A stretch of DNA of 64,000 nt from contig CAVTAI010000017.1 in the NCBI GenBank assembly GCA_963732655.1, positions 992,001 through 1,056,000 of the forward strand. Direction: 5' to 3'. Under the pieces are notes generated by a model. It saw nothing but the letters and a program-made list of their open reading frames with translations. It ran no database searches and had not been told where the DNA came from. Positions 16,984 through 25,856 of this stretch are shown here, piece by piece. The first letter of the stretch is position 1. Each line of letters opens with the position of its first letter. This stretch comes from CAVTWS01 sp963732655 (lineage in GTDB: Bacteria; Actinomycetota; Acidimicrobiia; Acidimicrobiales; SHLQ01). Made by a program: the position numbers and the translations under genes.

Positions 16984-18414
16984 ATGGGGGATGACGCCGA
17001 GTTGGTCGTGGTCGCCAACCGCCTCCCCGTCCATCGCGCCGCCGACGGCGAGAGCGAGGCTGCCGGAACGACCGTCTGGGAGACCAGCCCCGGCGGTCTG
17101 GTCAGCGCTCTGGTGCCGACGTTGCTCGACCGCAAGGTGACCTGGGTGGGGTGGACCGGCGACGAAGGCCCGGCCCCGGCGCCGTTCGATCTCGAAGGGA
17201 TGCACCTCGTCCCGGTGGGTCTCGACAGCTCTGAGGTGGAGAGCTTCTACACCGGCTTCTCCAACGCCACCCTGTGGCCGCTCTACCACGACGCCATTCA
17301 ACCGTCGGAGTTCCATCGGGAATGGTGGCGGACCTATCAGGCGGTCAACCGGCGGTTCGCCGAACACGCCGCCGATGTCGCAGCACCCGGAGCCGTCGTG
17401 TGGATCCACGACTACCAGTTGCAGATGGTGCCCGCCATGCTCCGGGCGCTCCGGCCCGACGTGCGCATCGGTTTCTTCCTCCACATCCCGTTCCCGCCCC
17501 AGGAGCTCTTCATGCGGCTGCCGTGGCGCCGAGCCCTGCTCGAGGGTCTGCTCGGCGCCGACCTCGTGGGCTTCCAGGTGCCGGTGGCGGCGCAGAACCT
17601 GGTCGTGCTGGCGCGTCGTCTGCTCGGGGCCAAAGGTCGGTTGCCAGCCATCGAGCTCCCGAACCGCGTGGTCCGGGTCGGCGCTTTCCCGATCTCGATC
17701 GATGTCGGTCGGATCGAGGAGATCGCCGGCCGACCCGAGGTGATCGCCGAGGCCATCTCGCTTCGTGAACGCCTCGGGTCACCTCGCGTGGTGCTGCTCG
17801 GAGTCGATCGCCTCGACTACACCAAAGGCATCGAAGCTCGACTCTCGGCCTATCGCGAGCTCCTCCAGGACGGCCTGCTCGAGGCGGGCGACTGCGTGTT
17901 GGTCCAGATCGCCGTTCCGAGCCGTATGGACGTCCCGGCGTACGGCGACGAGCGCGACCGTATCGAGCGTCTCGTCGGCGAGATCAACGGCGACTACGGC
18001 GACGTGGGCCAACCGGCCGTCCACTACCTGCACCGCGGTGTGTCCACCGAGGAGCTCGTGGCGCTGTACCAGGCGGCCGACGTCATGGTCGTGACGCCGT
18101 ACCGCGACGGCATGAACCTGGTCGCCAAGGAGTATGTTGCGTCCCGCCTCGACAGCACCGGAGTGATGGTGTTGTCTGAGTTCGCCGGTGCTGCTCGCGA
18201 ACTGTCGGGCTCGATCCTCGTCAACCCCCACGACACTGCCAGTGTGAAGGAAGCGATCGTGGCGGCCGTGGGGATGCCCCGGACCGAGGCGCGGCGCCGC
18301 ATGCGGTTGAGCCGGCGAGCTGTTCACCGCTGGACCGTGCACGACTGGTCCCGCTCGTACCTCCGGGAGCTCGACCTCCCCTCACCGGCCATCCAGGGAG
18401 GGCCCAACTCGTGA
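16984..18414 (+). CDS. otsA: Trehalose-6-phosphate synthase (GT20)
   Basis: A protein of 476 residues. Motifs of GT20 synthases are all present: VVANRLPVHR, SPGGLVSAL, WVGWTGDEG, WIHDYQLQMVP, FFLHIPFP, GVDRLDYTKGI (acceptor and nucleotide-sugar site) and VTPYRDGMNLVAKEY. It transfers glucose from UDP- or GDP-glucose to glucose 6-phosphate, giving trehalose 6-phosphate. ATG 16984 was chosen over GTG 16903 because GGAGGT lies 6 bp before it and the first conserved beta strand follows at once. It overlaps the next gene by GTGA, so the phosphatase is made in step. The 282-bp upstream gap shared with the divergent alpha-galactosidase shows no recognisable promoter or operator. Confidence 0.95.
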   Translation: MGDDAELVVVANRLPVHRAADGESEAAGTTVWETSPGGLVSALVPTLLDRKVTWVGWTGDEGPAPAPFDLEGMHLVPVGLDSSEVESFYTGFSNATLWPLYHDAIQPSEFHREWWRTYQAVNRRFAEHAADVAAPGAVVWIHDYQLQMVPAMLRALRPDVRIGFFLHIPFPPQELFMRLPWRRALLEGLLGADLVGFQVPVAAQNLVVLARRLLGAKGRLPAIELPNRVVRVGAFPISIDVGRIEEIAGRPEVIAEAISLRERLGSPRVVLLGVDRLDYTKGIEARLSAYRELLQDGLLEAGDCVLVQIAVPSRMDVPAYGDERDRIERLVGEINGDYGDVGQPAVHYLHRGVSTEELVALYQAADVMVVTPYRDGMNLVAKEYVASRLDSTGVMVLSEFAGAARELSGSILVNPHDTASVKEAIVAAVGMPRTEARRRMRLSRRAVHRWTVHDWSRSYLRELDLPSPAIQGGPNS

Positions 18415-21005
18415 CCGACTTGCACGCCGCAGTGACGCTCCTCACCCGATCCCCGCACCTCCTGGTGGCATGCGATTACGACGGAACGATCTCGCCGATC
18501 GTCGAGGACCCGATGTCGGCTCCGCCTCTTCCCGAGGCCATCGCCGCCCTCCGCTCGCTGGCGTCGTTGCCCAATACCTCCGTCGCGGTGGTGTCCGGGC
18601 GTTCGCTTCGTGATCTGGCGCTGATGAGTCGGTTGCCGTCGGAGATCCATCTCGTCGGAAGCCACGGGTCGGAGATGGACGCCGGGGTGGCCTTCCTGGT
18701 GCCACGCGAGCGTCTCGACGTGCTTGCGTCCATGACGCAGGACCTCGAAGCGATCGCCGCCGAGACCCCCGGGGCGATGGTTGAGTACAAGCCGTCGTCG
18801 GTGGCCTTGCACGTCCGGAAGGCGGAGCGTGACGACGCCGCCCGGGCGGTCGCTGAAGCCGCCGCGGTCGCGGATCGGTATCCCGAGGTGTTGGTGCGCC
18901 ACGGGAAAGAGGTGCTCGAGCTGGCCATCGTGGGCACGAACAAAGGCGATGCCATCGAACGCCTCCGCCACATCGTGGGGGCCACGGCTGTGATGTTCCT
19001 GGGCGACGACCGCACCGACGAGGACGTGTTCGCCGTCCTGCACGGTCCCGATGTCGGCGTCAAGGTCGGCGACGGTGAGACCAAGGCCGGGTTCCGGGTC
19101 GATGGCCCCGAGGATGTCGTCGCCCTGCTGGCTCGACTGGGTGAGACCCGGCGAGCCTGGCTGTTCGGGGGGTCGGTCACACCGATCGAGCGGCACAGCC
19201 TCCTGTCGGATCAGCGAACCGTCGCTCTGGTGACCGACGCGGGTTCGGTGACGTGGCTCCCTCACCCCCGGCTCGATTCCGCCGCGGTGTTCTCCGAGTT
19301 GTTGGGCGGACCGTCGGCGGGGTTCTTCTCGATCCGCCCGGACACCGCCAGCGACGTCCTGAGCCAGCGGTACATCGCCGACTCCATGGTCCTGGAGACC
19401 CTGTGGCCGGAGCTGTGTCTCACCGACTACCTGGTCTGTTCGGCCGACATCGCCCGGAGGGAGCCGGGCCGGACTGACATGATCCGCGTGCTGACCGGTA
19501 CCGGACCCGCCCGGATCGTGTTCGCGCCCCGACCCGACTTCGGCCGGAGCCCGACCCAGCTCCGGGTCGATGGTTCGGCCGTCGAGGTGCTGGGATCGGC
19601 GATTCCCATGGTGCTGATCGCGCCGGGGGTGACGTGGGCGATCGAAAGCGACGGGCACCACGAGACGGCCGTGGGCACCGTCACGCTCGGGAGCGATCCG
19701 TGCGTCGTCGAGTTCCGTCTGGGTACCCGGGAGACGACTCCCCACCGACTCCCGGAGAGTGAGCAGCGAGCACTCACCAATGCGTACTGGCAGGAGTGGG
19801 CGGCCGAACTCGGGACGACCCGCACGGCCCCGGCGTTGGTGCGGCGATCGGCGTTGACCATCAAAGCTTTGACCTTCGGCCCCTCCGGAGCGGTCGCCGC
19901 CGCGGCGACCACCAGCCTCCCCGAGGAGCTCGGGGGAATCCGCAACTGGGACTACCGGTATTGCTGGCTTCGAGACGCCGCGCTCGCGGTCACGGCCTTG
20001 GCACGCCTCGGCAGCCTGAACGAGGGGGTCGAGTACCTCGATTGGGTCGCCTCGCTCATCGATCGTCACACCCGCCCCGAGCAGCTGCAGCCGGTGTACT
20101 CCCTCGATGGCGGCACGCTGGCGCCGGAGGCGGTGATCGCCGAGCTGAGCGGGTACGCGGGCAGCCGCCCGGTCCGCGTCGGGAACGCCGCCGACCACCA
20201 GGTGCAGCTCGACGTGTTCGGACCCATCGCCGCCCTGATCGACCTGCTCGACCGCAGCGGCGCCGACCTCACCGATCGTCACTTCATCTTGATGGAGCAG
20301 ATGGCCGACGCCGTCCTTCGCCGGTGGCACGAACCCGACCACGGGATCTGGGAGGAGCGCACGGCCGCCCACCACCACGTGTACTCGAAGGTCATGTGCT
20401 GGTTCACGCTCGATCGGGCCATCGACGTCTTCCGACGCCGCAACATCGGGGACCATGCCTCGCTCGGCCCGGTGCGGGACCACATCCGTGACGAGGTGCT
20501 CGACCGCGGATGGAACCCACAGATCGGTTCGTTCACTGGACGGTACGACAGCGACGACATCGGCGCCGCGCCGTTGTTCGTCGGTCTGGCCGGCCTGCTG
20601 CCGGCCGACGACCCACGGTTCGCCTCCACCATCCGGTCGGTCGAAACCGTGCTTCGCAAGGGGCCGATCGTGTGGCGCTACCGGCACGAGGACGGTTTGC
20701 CCGGCCGGGAGGGCGGCTTCTTGTTGTGTTCGTTGTGGCTGGCCGAGGCCTACCTGCGATCCGGGCGGACGCTCGATGCGGTCGACCTGTTCGATCAGGT
20801 TCGCGGCCTGGCCGGGCCCACCGGGTTGTTCAGCGAGCAGTACGACCCCGTGGTCGGGGTGGCGCTGGGAAATGCCCCCCAGACGTACTCCCATCATGGG
20901 CTGATCGACATGGCCCTGTACCTCGACGGGGTGATGCCGGCCGAGACCGAGGTCCGCCGTCGCGGTCCCGGCTGGCTGCGCAGCCGATTCCACCGGGGCG
21001 AGTGA
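18411..21005 (+). CDS. Trehalose-6-phosphate phosphatase fused to GH15 trehalase/glucoamylase-like domain
   Basis: An 864-residue two-enzyme protein. Residues 1-240 are an OtsB-type HAD phosphatase: DYDGTISPI with nucleophile Asp22, VVSGRSLRDL, GSHGSE, the KGDAI lysine and FLGDDRTDEDVF. Residues about 255-860 are a GH15 protein: an N-terminal beta domain, NWDYRYCWLRDA near 510, GNAADHQVQLDVFG near 590, GIWEERTAAHHH near 644 (candidate catalytic Glu) and FSEQYDP near 806 (second candidate Glu). Close relatives of the second domain include actinobacterial GH15 trehalases. GTG 18411 overlaps the otsA stop. The protein would make trehalose and may also cleave it or a related glucan. No linker or frameshift is seen, so the fusion looks genuine. 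Confidence 0.9.
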   Translation: MTDLHAAVTLLTRSPHLLVACDYDGTISPIVEDPMSAPPLPEAIAALRSLASLPNTSVAVVSGRSLRDLALMSRLPSEIHLVGSHGSEMDAGVAFLVPRERLDVLASMTQDLEAIAAETPGAMVEYKPSSVALHVRKAERDDAARAVAEAAAVADRYPEVLVRHGKEVLELAIVGTNKGDAIERLRHIVGATAVMFLGDDRTDEDVFAVLHGPDVGVKVGDGETKAGFRVDGPEDVVALLARLGETRRAWLFGGSVTPIERHSLLSDQRTVALVTDAGSVTWLPHPRLDSAAVFSELLGGPSAGFFSIRPDTASDVLSQRYIADSMVLETLWPELCLTDYLVCSADIARREPGRTDMIRVLTGTGPARIVFAPRPDFGRSPTQLRVDGSAVEVLGSAIPMVLIAPGVTWAIESDGHHETAVGTVTLGSDPCVVEFRLGTRETTPHRLPESEQRALTNAYWQEWAAELGTTRTAPALVRRSALTIKALTFGPSGAVAAAATTSLPEELGGIRNWDYRYCWLRDAALAVTALARLGSLNEGVEYLDWVASLIDRHTRPEQLQPVYSLDGGTLAPEAVIAELSGYAGSRPVRVGNAADHQVQLDVFGPIAALIDLLDRSGADLTDRHFILMEQMADAVLRRWHEPDHGIWEERTAAHHHVYSKVMCWFTLDRAIDVFRRRNIGDHASLGPVRDHIRDEVLDRGWNPQIGSFTGRYDSDDIGAAPLFVGLAGLLPADDPRFASTIRSVETVLRKGPIVWRYRHEDGLPGREGGFLLCSLWLAEAYLRSGRTLDAVDLFDQVRGLAGPTGLFSEQYDPVVGVALGNAPQTYSHHGLIDMALYLDGVMPAETEVRRRGPGWLRSRFHRGE

Positions 21006-21225
21006 TTTCTTTGGCGATGTGGGTTACCTAAGGCCCTTGCCGGGTAGGACTCGTCGCAACAGGATGTGGGGAGCGGTCGGAGACGATCGCCCCCTGATTT
21101 CCCCGGCCGGGGTCCGCGCATCGGACCGAGTTCGGACGTCTGCCTCACGAAGGGGCCGACGCATCCGCAGCTCACGTGTCCGTTGCGGACTCCGGCCGGC
21201 GCGGGTGCGGGGCGCGCTCGTTCGC

Positions 21226-21663
21226 TCAGGTCGCTTCCATCTGGCGTTTCAGCTCCTGGAGATCCTGATTCATGGCGCGCCGCATCGACCACGACATGAC
21301 CGGCGCGACGACCCTCGAGAACCCGGCGGGTTCGCCGTGGTTGCGGAGGGTCATGCGGGTGCCTCCGGCCGCGGTGGCGGTCCACGTGTACTCGGTGGTC
21401 ATGGGGAACGGGCCCTGGGCCGTCGTCATCAGCAGACGCCGGTCCGGCTCCAGTTCGACGATCTCATACGTGTAGGCCAGATCCCGGCCGAGGAAACGGG
21501 CGGCGAACCGGACCCGTGAACCGATCCGGACTGGTGGTCCGGTCTCCCATTCGGCCGTTGAGATGCGCCGATACCACACCGGCGCGTTGGAGGGATCTCC
21601 GGCAAATGCGGCGACCGCCGGTGCGGGTCGTTCGATCTCGATCTCCACCTGCACGTCGACCAC
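21226..21663 (-). CDS. SRPBCC-family (START-like) protein
   Basis: A protein of 145 residues from GTG 21663, which has GGGAGGG 6 bp upstream; ATG 21669 abuts that sequence and is less likely. The fold signature is a START/polyketide-cyclase helix-grip: an initial VQVEIERPA strand, FAGDPSNAPVWY, RFLGRDLAYTYEIVELEPDRRL, and a long C-terminal helix (MNQDLQELKRQME). Such proteins bind hydrophobic ligands or act as cyclases or dehydratases. There is no signal peptide. The ligand is unknown. It is divergent from the decayed dioxygenase. Confidence 0.8.
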   Translation of the reverse strand: MVDVQVEIEIERPAPAVAAFAGDPSNAPVWYRRISTAEWETGPPVRIGSRVRFAARFLGRDLAYTYEIVELEPDRRLLMTTAQGPFPMTTEYTWTATAAGGTRMTLRNHGEPAGFSRVVAPVMSWSMRRAMNQDLQELKRQMEAT

Positions 21664-21720
21664 GATCATCCCTCCCGATCCTGCTCTGTCGGAAGTATCG
21701 CGCCGGCCGCTGAGGCCCGC

Positions 21721-22229
21721 GGCAACCCCGACCACGACCAGCACGACGACTTCGGTGGGCTCCGACGCGACACCCCGATGTTCGAGCGGCGCCGGACGGC
21801 TCGCCTCTTCCTGGCGTCGCGGTCTATCTGTGGCACTGCACGGCCGGCGGCCAGTACTCCATGTACGAGGTCACCGATCAGAACTACCTGCGGGGCGTGC
21901 AGGCGGCCGACGACGCCGGGCGCATCACCTTCACCACGATCTTCCCCGGGTGTTACGCGGGACGCTGGCCGCATTGCCACTTCGAGGTCTTCGACTCGAT
22001 CGACGCGGCGACGGCCGGGAGTCAGGCGACGAAGACCTCCCAGCTCGCACTGCCCCAGGCCGACTGCGAGACGGTGTACGCCGACCGCCGCTACGGCAAC
22101 AGCCTGCAGAGCCTCGGACAGCTGTCGTTGTCGTCGGACAACGTGTTCGCCGACGGTTGGGACTCGCAGCTGGCCACGATCGCGAACTCCGGCGACAACG
22201 TCACGGTGTCGCTCCTCGTTCGGGTCTGA
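21721..22229 (+). pseudogene. Intradiol ring-cleavage dioxygenase-like gene with internal deletion
   Basis: The C-terminal half (21810-22229) is clear: PGVAVYLWHC, YLRGVQAADDAGRITFTTIFPG, CYAGRWPHCHFEVF and a tail ending SLLVRV. FPGCYAGR and HCH correspond to the Tyr and His iron ligands of protocatechuate-3,4-dioxygenase-like proteins. In another frame, 21730-21816 encodes a His/Asp-rich N-terminus and RRRTARLFLA, the start of the twin-arginine signal found in secreted members of this family. About 100 residues between the two, including the first Tyr ligand, are missing, and the parts meet out of frame around 21810-21816. No start codon fits the N-terminal part. An inactive remnant is the simplest reading. 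Confidence 0.6.
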
Positions 22230-22240
22230 ACCCGAGCGGG

Positions 22241-23221
22241 TCAGAGCCGATCGGGCTCGGCCCGGACCATCTCCGCGTACAGCTGATCGAAGGTCTCGGC
22301 GAACCGGGTGCGGCACGGGCCGGTGATCGAGCGCCGCCGGGTCGGGTCGGCCGCGGAACCGACCGGGCTCCCGGGCACCTCGATCACGCGGAGCTCGGCG
22401 GGCCGGCCCGAGAGATCGCTCGCCCGGGCCGTCCACTCCTGCGCGGTGACGATGTCGTCGCCGCACCAGTTGGTGATGAGGGCGGGGGTGGCGGCGGCCT
22501 CGAGGAGCGGTTCGAGCTGGTCGACCATGTCATCGATGTGAATCGGGCTGTGGGGGTTGGGGTCGTGGGGCGCCACCATGGTCCGGCCGTGCCGCACGGC
22601 GTCGATGTGCATGGCCGGGAACGACGCCGGGGTGCCCATGAACGTGTTGAGGCGGGTCAGGACCACGGGCAGGTCGAAGGCCCGCGCACAGAACCGGGTC
22701 ACCGCTTCGAGCCCCGCCTTGGAGGCCGGGCTGGTCGGGGCGTAGGCGGTGGCGGCCCGCCCGATGGGATCGGTTTCGCCGAAGAGATGCCAGGGGTCCG
22801 GGTGGGGGGAGTAGATGCCCATGCCGGACATCACCAGTGCCGCCTTGGCCTTGCGGCAGTGCTGGAGCACGAAGCCGGCTCCCTCGACGTTGCTGCGGAG
22901 CGTGTCCTGGAGATGGACGAGATCGGCCCGCATCCACGCCAGGTGCAGCACGTAGGTGAAGTCGTCCGGCAACTCGGAGAGGTCACCTGAGCCGATGTCG
23001 ATCGAACGAGTGGTGACGCCTGCCGACTCGAGGGTGGCGCGCGGGGACAACGCCCGGCGCTCCGGCGTCACGCTCTGGTCGTACACCTCCTTTTCGTGGT
23101 CGGTGTCGGAGGCGAAGCGGGCGATGCCCCAGACGTCGTTGTCGGCCGCCAGGTGCGTGGCCAGGAGGTGGCCGATGGTTCCGCTTGCTCCGGTGACGAG
23201 GATCCGCTCTCCCGACAGCAT
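22241..23221 (-). CDS. NAD-dependent epimerase/dehydratase family protein
   Basis: A protein of 326 residues. ILVTGASGTIGHLLATHLA at the N-terminus is the Rossmann nucleotide-binding loop of extended SDR proteins, and MVDQLEPLLEAA and the C-terminal segment fit an epimerase fold. The usual YxxxK active-site tyrosine is not evident: the lysine of SPASKAG has Ser four residues before it, so catalysis may be altered. ATG 23221 overlaps the sulfotransferase stop (ATGA), so it is the last gene of an operon with DUF4032 and sulfotransferase genes. Substrate unknown. Confidence 0.8.
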   Translation of the reverse strand: MLSGERILVTGASGTIGHLLATHLAADNDVWGIARFASDTDHEKEVYDQSVTPERRALSPRATLESAGVTTRSIDIGSGDLSELPDDFTYVLHLAWMRADLVHLQDTLRSNVEGAGFVLQHCRKAKAALVMSGMGIYSPHPDPWHLFGETDPIGRAATAYAPTSPASKAGLEAVTRFCARAFDLPVVLTRLNTFMGTPASFPAMHIDAVRHGRTMVAPHDPNPHSPIHIDDMVDQLEPLLEAAATPALITNWCGDDIVTAQEWTARASDLSGRPAELRVIEVPGSPVGSAADPTRRRSITGPCRTRFAETFDQLYAEMVRAEPDRL

Positions 23222-24375
23222 CAGCAGACCGGTTCGGGTTTGATGTCGAAGCGACTGGTATAGAAGGCGAAGCGGCGGCGCAGGCCGCGCTCGTCGAGCC
23301 CGTACTCCTCGGCCGTGTACCGATGCTCGCCATGGGCTGCTCGGGGATGGTCGTCGACGAACCCGCAGACGGCCTGGGCGTCCGCGTCGTCGAACACGAT
23401 GCCGGCATGGCCGCACACCGTCGCGATCGTGCCGACGGGGTCGCGCATGAGGTCGTGGTAATCGATGTCGATCACGCAATCGGGATCGATCAGCCGGTCC
23501 CGGAAGTCCAGACCCCGACGGAGGACGAGTTCCTCGAGCGTGGTCCATTCCGGTCCGTACCGCTTCGGGTCGTACTCCGGAGTGGCGAGTGAGCGGATGT
23601 AGCCCGTGAAACTGACGACCGACGGGATCACGACTGCCGGATCGCGGTGGGTCCACACGAAGCGGGCGTCGGGGTAGGCCGTGATCAGGGCGTCGAGGCT
23701 CATGAGGTGCTTTGGGTACTTGAGCACCCACCGGCCCGGGTGATGCCATTGCAGCTGCTGGAGGGTGCGGCGGTGCGCCTCATAGGCGGGTGCGTAGTCG
23801 GCGTTGTAGAGGTAGTCCCGGTAGAGCGGGATGTCGTAGTAGGCGAGTGTCGCCTGGTTCAGGAAGCTCCAGTCGTTGGCCAGGTTGCACTGCTCCGGGC
23901 GGATCGCGGACATGGGGTGGCGGACCATCATCTCAGCCGGCATCTGATCGAGCGCCGCCTGGACCATGGTGATGCGTGGATCGTTGTCGGCGGTCGCCGC
24001 CTCGGGCGGAGGGGATGGTGCGTTCATCTCCCAGAAGCTCGGCGTGCGGGCGGCCTGTACCTGGCCCATCAGCCCGTGGAGGTGGGTCGAGCCCGTGCGC
24101 GGGAGACCCACGATGAACACCGGGGCGGTGATGCGTTCATCGGCGATGCTCAGGTTGGCGGCGCGGTCGGCGACGAGTCGGAGGCGCTTGACGAGCGAGG
24201 CGATCAACGTCTCCGCGGCGTTGGCTCGGCGCTGACCCTCGACCCGAGCCTGGCATTCGAGGGCTTCGATGAGCACGTCCATCGGTTCGGCGAAGGGAAC
24301 GTCACCGAGGTCGCCGAGTCCGGTGCGTTCGAAGGCGATGTCGAGGAGCCGTGTCCGGTCGAGGGGGTCGTCCAT
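23221..24375 (-). CDS. PAPS-dependent sulfotransferase family protein
   Basis: A protein of 384 residues. FIVGLPRTGSTHLHGLM holds the 5'-phosphosulfate loop and FVWTHRDPAVVIPSV the 3'-phosphate-binding segment of Sulfotransfer_3-type proteins. GTG 24378 directly before the ATG is an alternative start; neither has a good Shine-Dalgarno, and the gene follows the DUF4032 stop by about 12 bp. Family members sulfate hydroxyl groups of lipids, sugars or steroids using PAPS. No signal peptide is seen. The operon partners do not reveal the acceptor. Confidence 0.85.
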   Translation of the reverse strand: MDDPLDRTRLLDIAFERTGLGDLGDVPFAEPMDVLIEALECQARVEGQRRANAAETLIASLVKRLRLVADRAANLSIADERITAPVFIVGLPRTGSTHLHGLMGQVQAARTPSFWEMNAPSPPPEAATADNDPRITMVQAALDQMPAEMMVRHPMSAIRPEQCNLANDWSFLNQATLAYYDIPLYRDYLYNADYAPAYEAHRRTLQQLQWHHPGRWVLKYPKHLMSLDALITAYPDARFVWTHRDPAVVIPSVVSFTGYIRSLATPEYDPKRYGPEWTTLEELVLRRGLDFRDRLIDPDCVIDIDYHDLMRDPVGTIATVCGHAGIVFDDADAQAVCGFVDDHPRAAHGEHRYTAEEYGLDERGLRRRFAFYTSRFDIKPEPVC

Positions 24376-24387
24376 CACGCCATTGGA

Positions 24388-25641
24388 TCAGATGTCCTCC
24401 GCAGTCGGCGAAGGCGTGGGCGAGGTATCGAGGAGCCGGCGCTCGTCGGGGCGGTCCCGGAGCACCTTGTCGACGAACGAACCCACGCCCTGGAGGACAC
24501 CGACGTCGCGGCCGGCGGCTTCGGACAAGTACCAGCGGTGCTCGAGGATCTGGTGGTAGAGCTCGGCATCTTCCAGCCGGGCCCGGAGCTGGTCGGGGAT
24601 GGCGTCGAGGGTCGGTTGCCACCGTTCGGTCAACCACCGGTAGGCGAGCACGGCTTCCGGTTGGACGTGGCCGTTCTGCTGGGCGAGCAACGCACCATAG
24701 CTGGTGATGGCGGACAGGAGCCGCCGGGCCTGGTTCTCGTGGGCGACGATGCCGGTCAGGCGTTCGAGCCGGCGTTTGTGGTGCCCTTCTTCCACGACGG
24801 TGGGCCGGAAGCGGATCCGGCCGCCGTCGCTCGCCGAGATCTCCACCTCCTCGGTGTCGAAGCCGAGGTGGTTGAGACGCTCGAGGCGGGCGTGGATGCG
24901 CCACTGCTCCTCGACCAGAACCTCCTCGGTCGCCGTCAGCTCCCCCCACAGGGCGTCGTATCGGGCGCGGAGGCGATCGGCGATGTCGGCGGGATCGATG
25001 CCGATCGACAGCTGGCCCTCGGCCGCCAGGTCGAACAGACCGCCGGCCACGTTCTCAGCGGCGATGTCCAGGTCGAGCGTGCGTTGGCCGGTGGAGAGGA
25101 TCTCGTGGTGCTCGGCGGTCTCGGCGTCGACGAGGTAGGCGCGGAGAGCGCCGGCGTCGCGGCGGAAGAGGGCGTTGTTGAGTGAGCAGTCGCCCCAGTA
25201 GAAGCCGGCCAGGTGGAGCCGCACCAGGAGAACGGCGAGCGCATCGACGCAGCGATCTCGCAGGTCGTTGTTGGCCGGGCCACCGAAGAGCTGGCGGTAC
25301 GGCAGGGAGTACGAGAGGTGCCGGGTGATGAGGACGTCGTCGAGCCGCTCACCCGCGTCGGTGGCCCGGGTGGTCGCGACGCCGACGAGGGTGACGGCCG
25401 GAAGATCTCGGTCCCGGAGCAGCTCGAGCATCTCGAACTCGCGTTGGGCCAGGCGATCGGGGAGCTCCTTGAGGGCGAAGAAGGTTCCCTCGTGGGACAA
25501 GAACCGCACCTCGTGCCGATGCAGGCCGGCCGGTATCTGGACGAAGCCACCGGCCGGCCACTCAGCGAGGGGAGCGCTCCAGGGCAGCCCGAGGAAGTCG
25601 GGACCGGCGTCCACGCTGGTCTTGAGGGTGAGCGATACCAC
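24388..25641 (-). CDS. DUF4032 protein, Kdo/WaaP kinase-like N-terminal half
   Basis: A protein of 417 residues from GTG 25641. The region FFALKELPDRLAQREFEML, LLITRHLSYSLPYR-like segment, FYWGDCSLNNALFRRD and YLVDAETAE resembles an atypical protein- or sugar-kinase fold (Lys, catalytic-loop Asp/Asn, metal Asp). A C-terminal helical half includes the GRIRFRPTVVEEG and YHQILEHRWYLSE segments of DUF4032. Proteins of this kind are common in actinobacteria and uncharacterised. The N-terminus is uncertain: removing one base from the GGG at 25668-25670 would join the small upstream frame that has the only good ribosome-binding site (25759), giving about 456 residues. Confidence 0.8.
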   Translation of the reverse strand: MVSLTLKTSVDAGPDFLGLPWSAPLAEWPAGGFVQIPAGLHRHEVRFLSHEGTFFALKELPDRLAQREFEMLELLRDRDLPAVTLVGVATTRATDAGERLDDVLITRHLSYSLPYRQLFGGPANNDLRDRCVDALAVLLVRLHLAGFYWGDCSLNNALFRRDAGALRAYLVDAETAEHHEILSTGQRTLDLDIAAENVAGGLFDLAAEGQLSIGIDPADIADRLRARYDALWGELTATEEVLVEEQWRIHARLERLNHLGFDTEEVEISASDGGRIRFRPTVVEEGHHKRRLERLTGIVAHENQARRLLSAITSYGALLAQQNGHVQPEAVLAYRWLTERWQPTLDAIPDQLRARLEDAELYHQILEHRWYLSEAAGRDVGVLQGVGSFVDKVLRDRPDERRLLDTSPTPSPTAEDI

Positions 25642-25759
25642 GGCCCGCCCACGGTAGCGGGCGGCGTGGGCCGAGTCGGGTGTGCTCGGCGGCGGCGGCG
25701 ATCCGCTCGTCGTGGATGATCTTGGCGAGCTGCAGGGTGGGGTTGAGTTCCAGAGCCAT
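25562..25759 (-). CDS. Small ORF with strong ribosome-binding site ahead of DUF4032 gene
   Basis: ATG 25759 is preceded by AAAGGAG at ideal spacing. The first 30 residues (MALELNPTLQLAKIIHDERI, then an Ala/Glu/Arg-rich helix) look like the small Leu/Arg-rich proteins frequent in actinobacteria. After about residue 30 the frame turns Arg/Pro-rich and non-protein-like, while the overlapping frame reads HAARYRGRA and runs into DUF4032. Either a 65-residue protein is made, or an extra base at 25668-25670 splits a single longer gene. The start is better supported than the end. Confidence 0.4.
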   Translation of the reverse strand: MALELNPTLQLAKIIHDERIAAAAEHTRLGPRRPLPWAGRGIAHPQDQRGRRSRLPRAALERSPR

Positions 25760-25821
25760 CGGGGGTCTCCTTTCTGGTGCTGGTGTCTCCCCATTGTCCT
25801 GGCGCGACAACGGCCACGTGA

Positions 25822-25850
25822 TTGACGCAGATGCCAACATCCGAAAGAAT
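25822..25850 (+). promoter_or_regulatory. Leaderless-type promoter of GlxA-family regulator
   Basis: TTGACG (25822-25827) and AAGAAT (25845-25850) are separated by exactly 17 bp, and the ATG at 25857 follows the -10 by 6 bp with no Shine-Dalgarno. Transcription would start at or next to the ATG. Confidence 0.6.
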
Positions 25851-25856
25851 GCTGCC

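Noticed and set aside
21006..21225. Palindrome CCCCGGCCGGGG and surrounding 220 bp as an RNA gene or attachment site
   Set aside because: The palindrome is expected by chance in such GC-rich DNA, and no second copy, tRNA or integrase was found.
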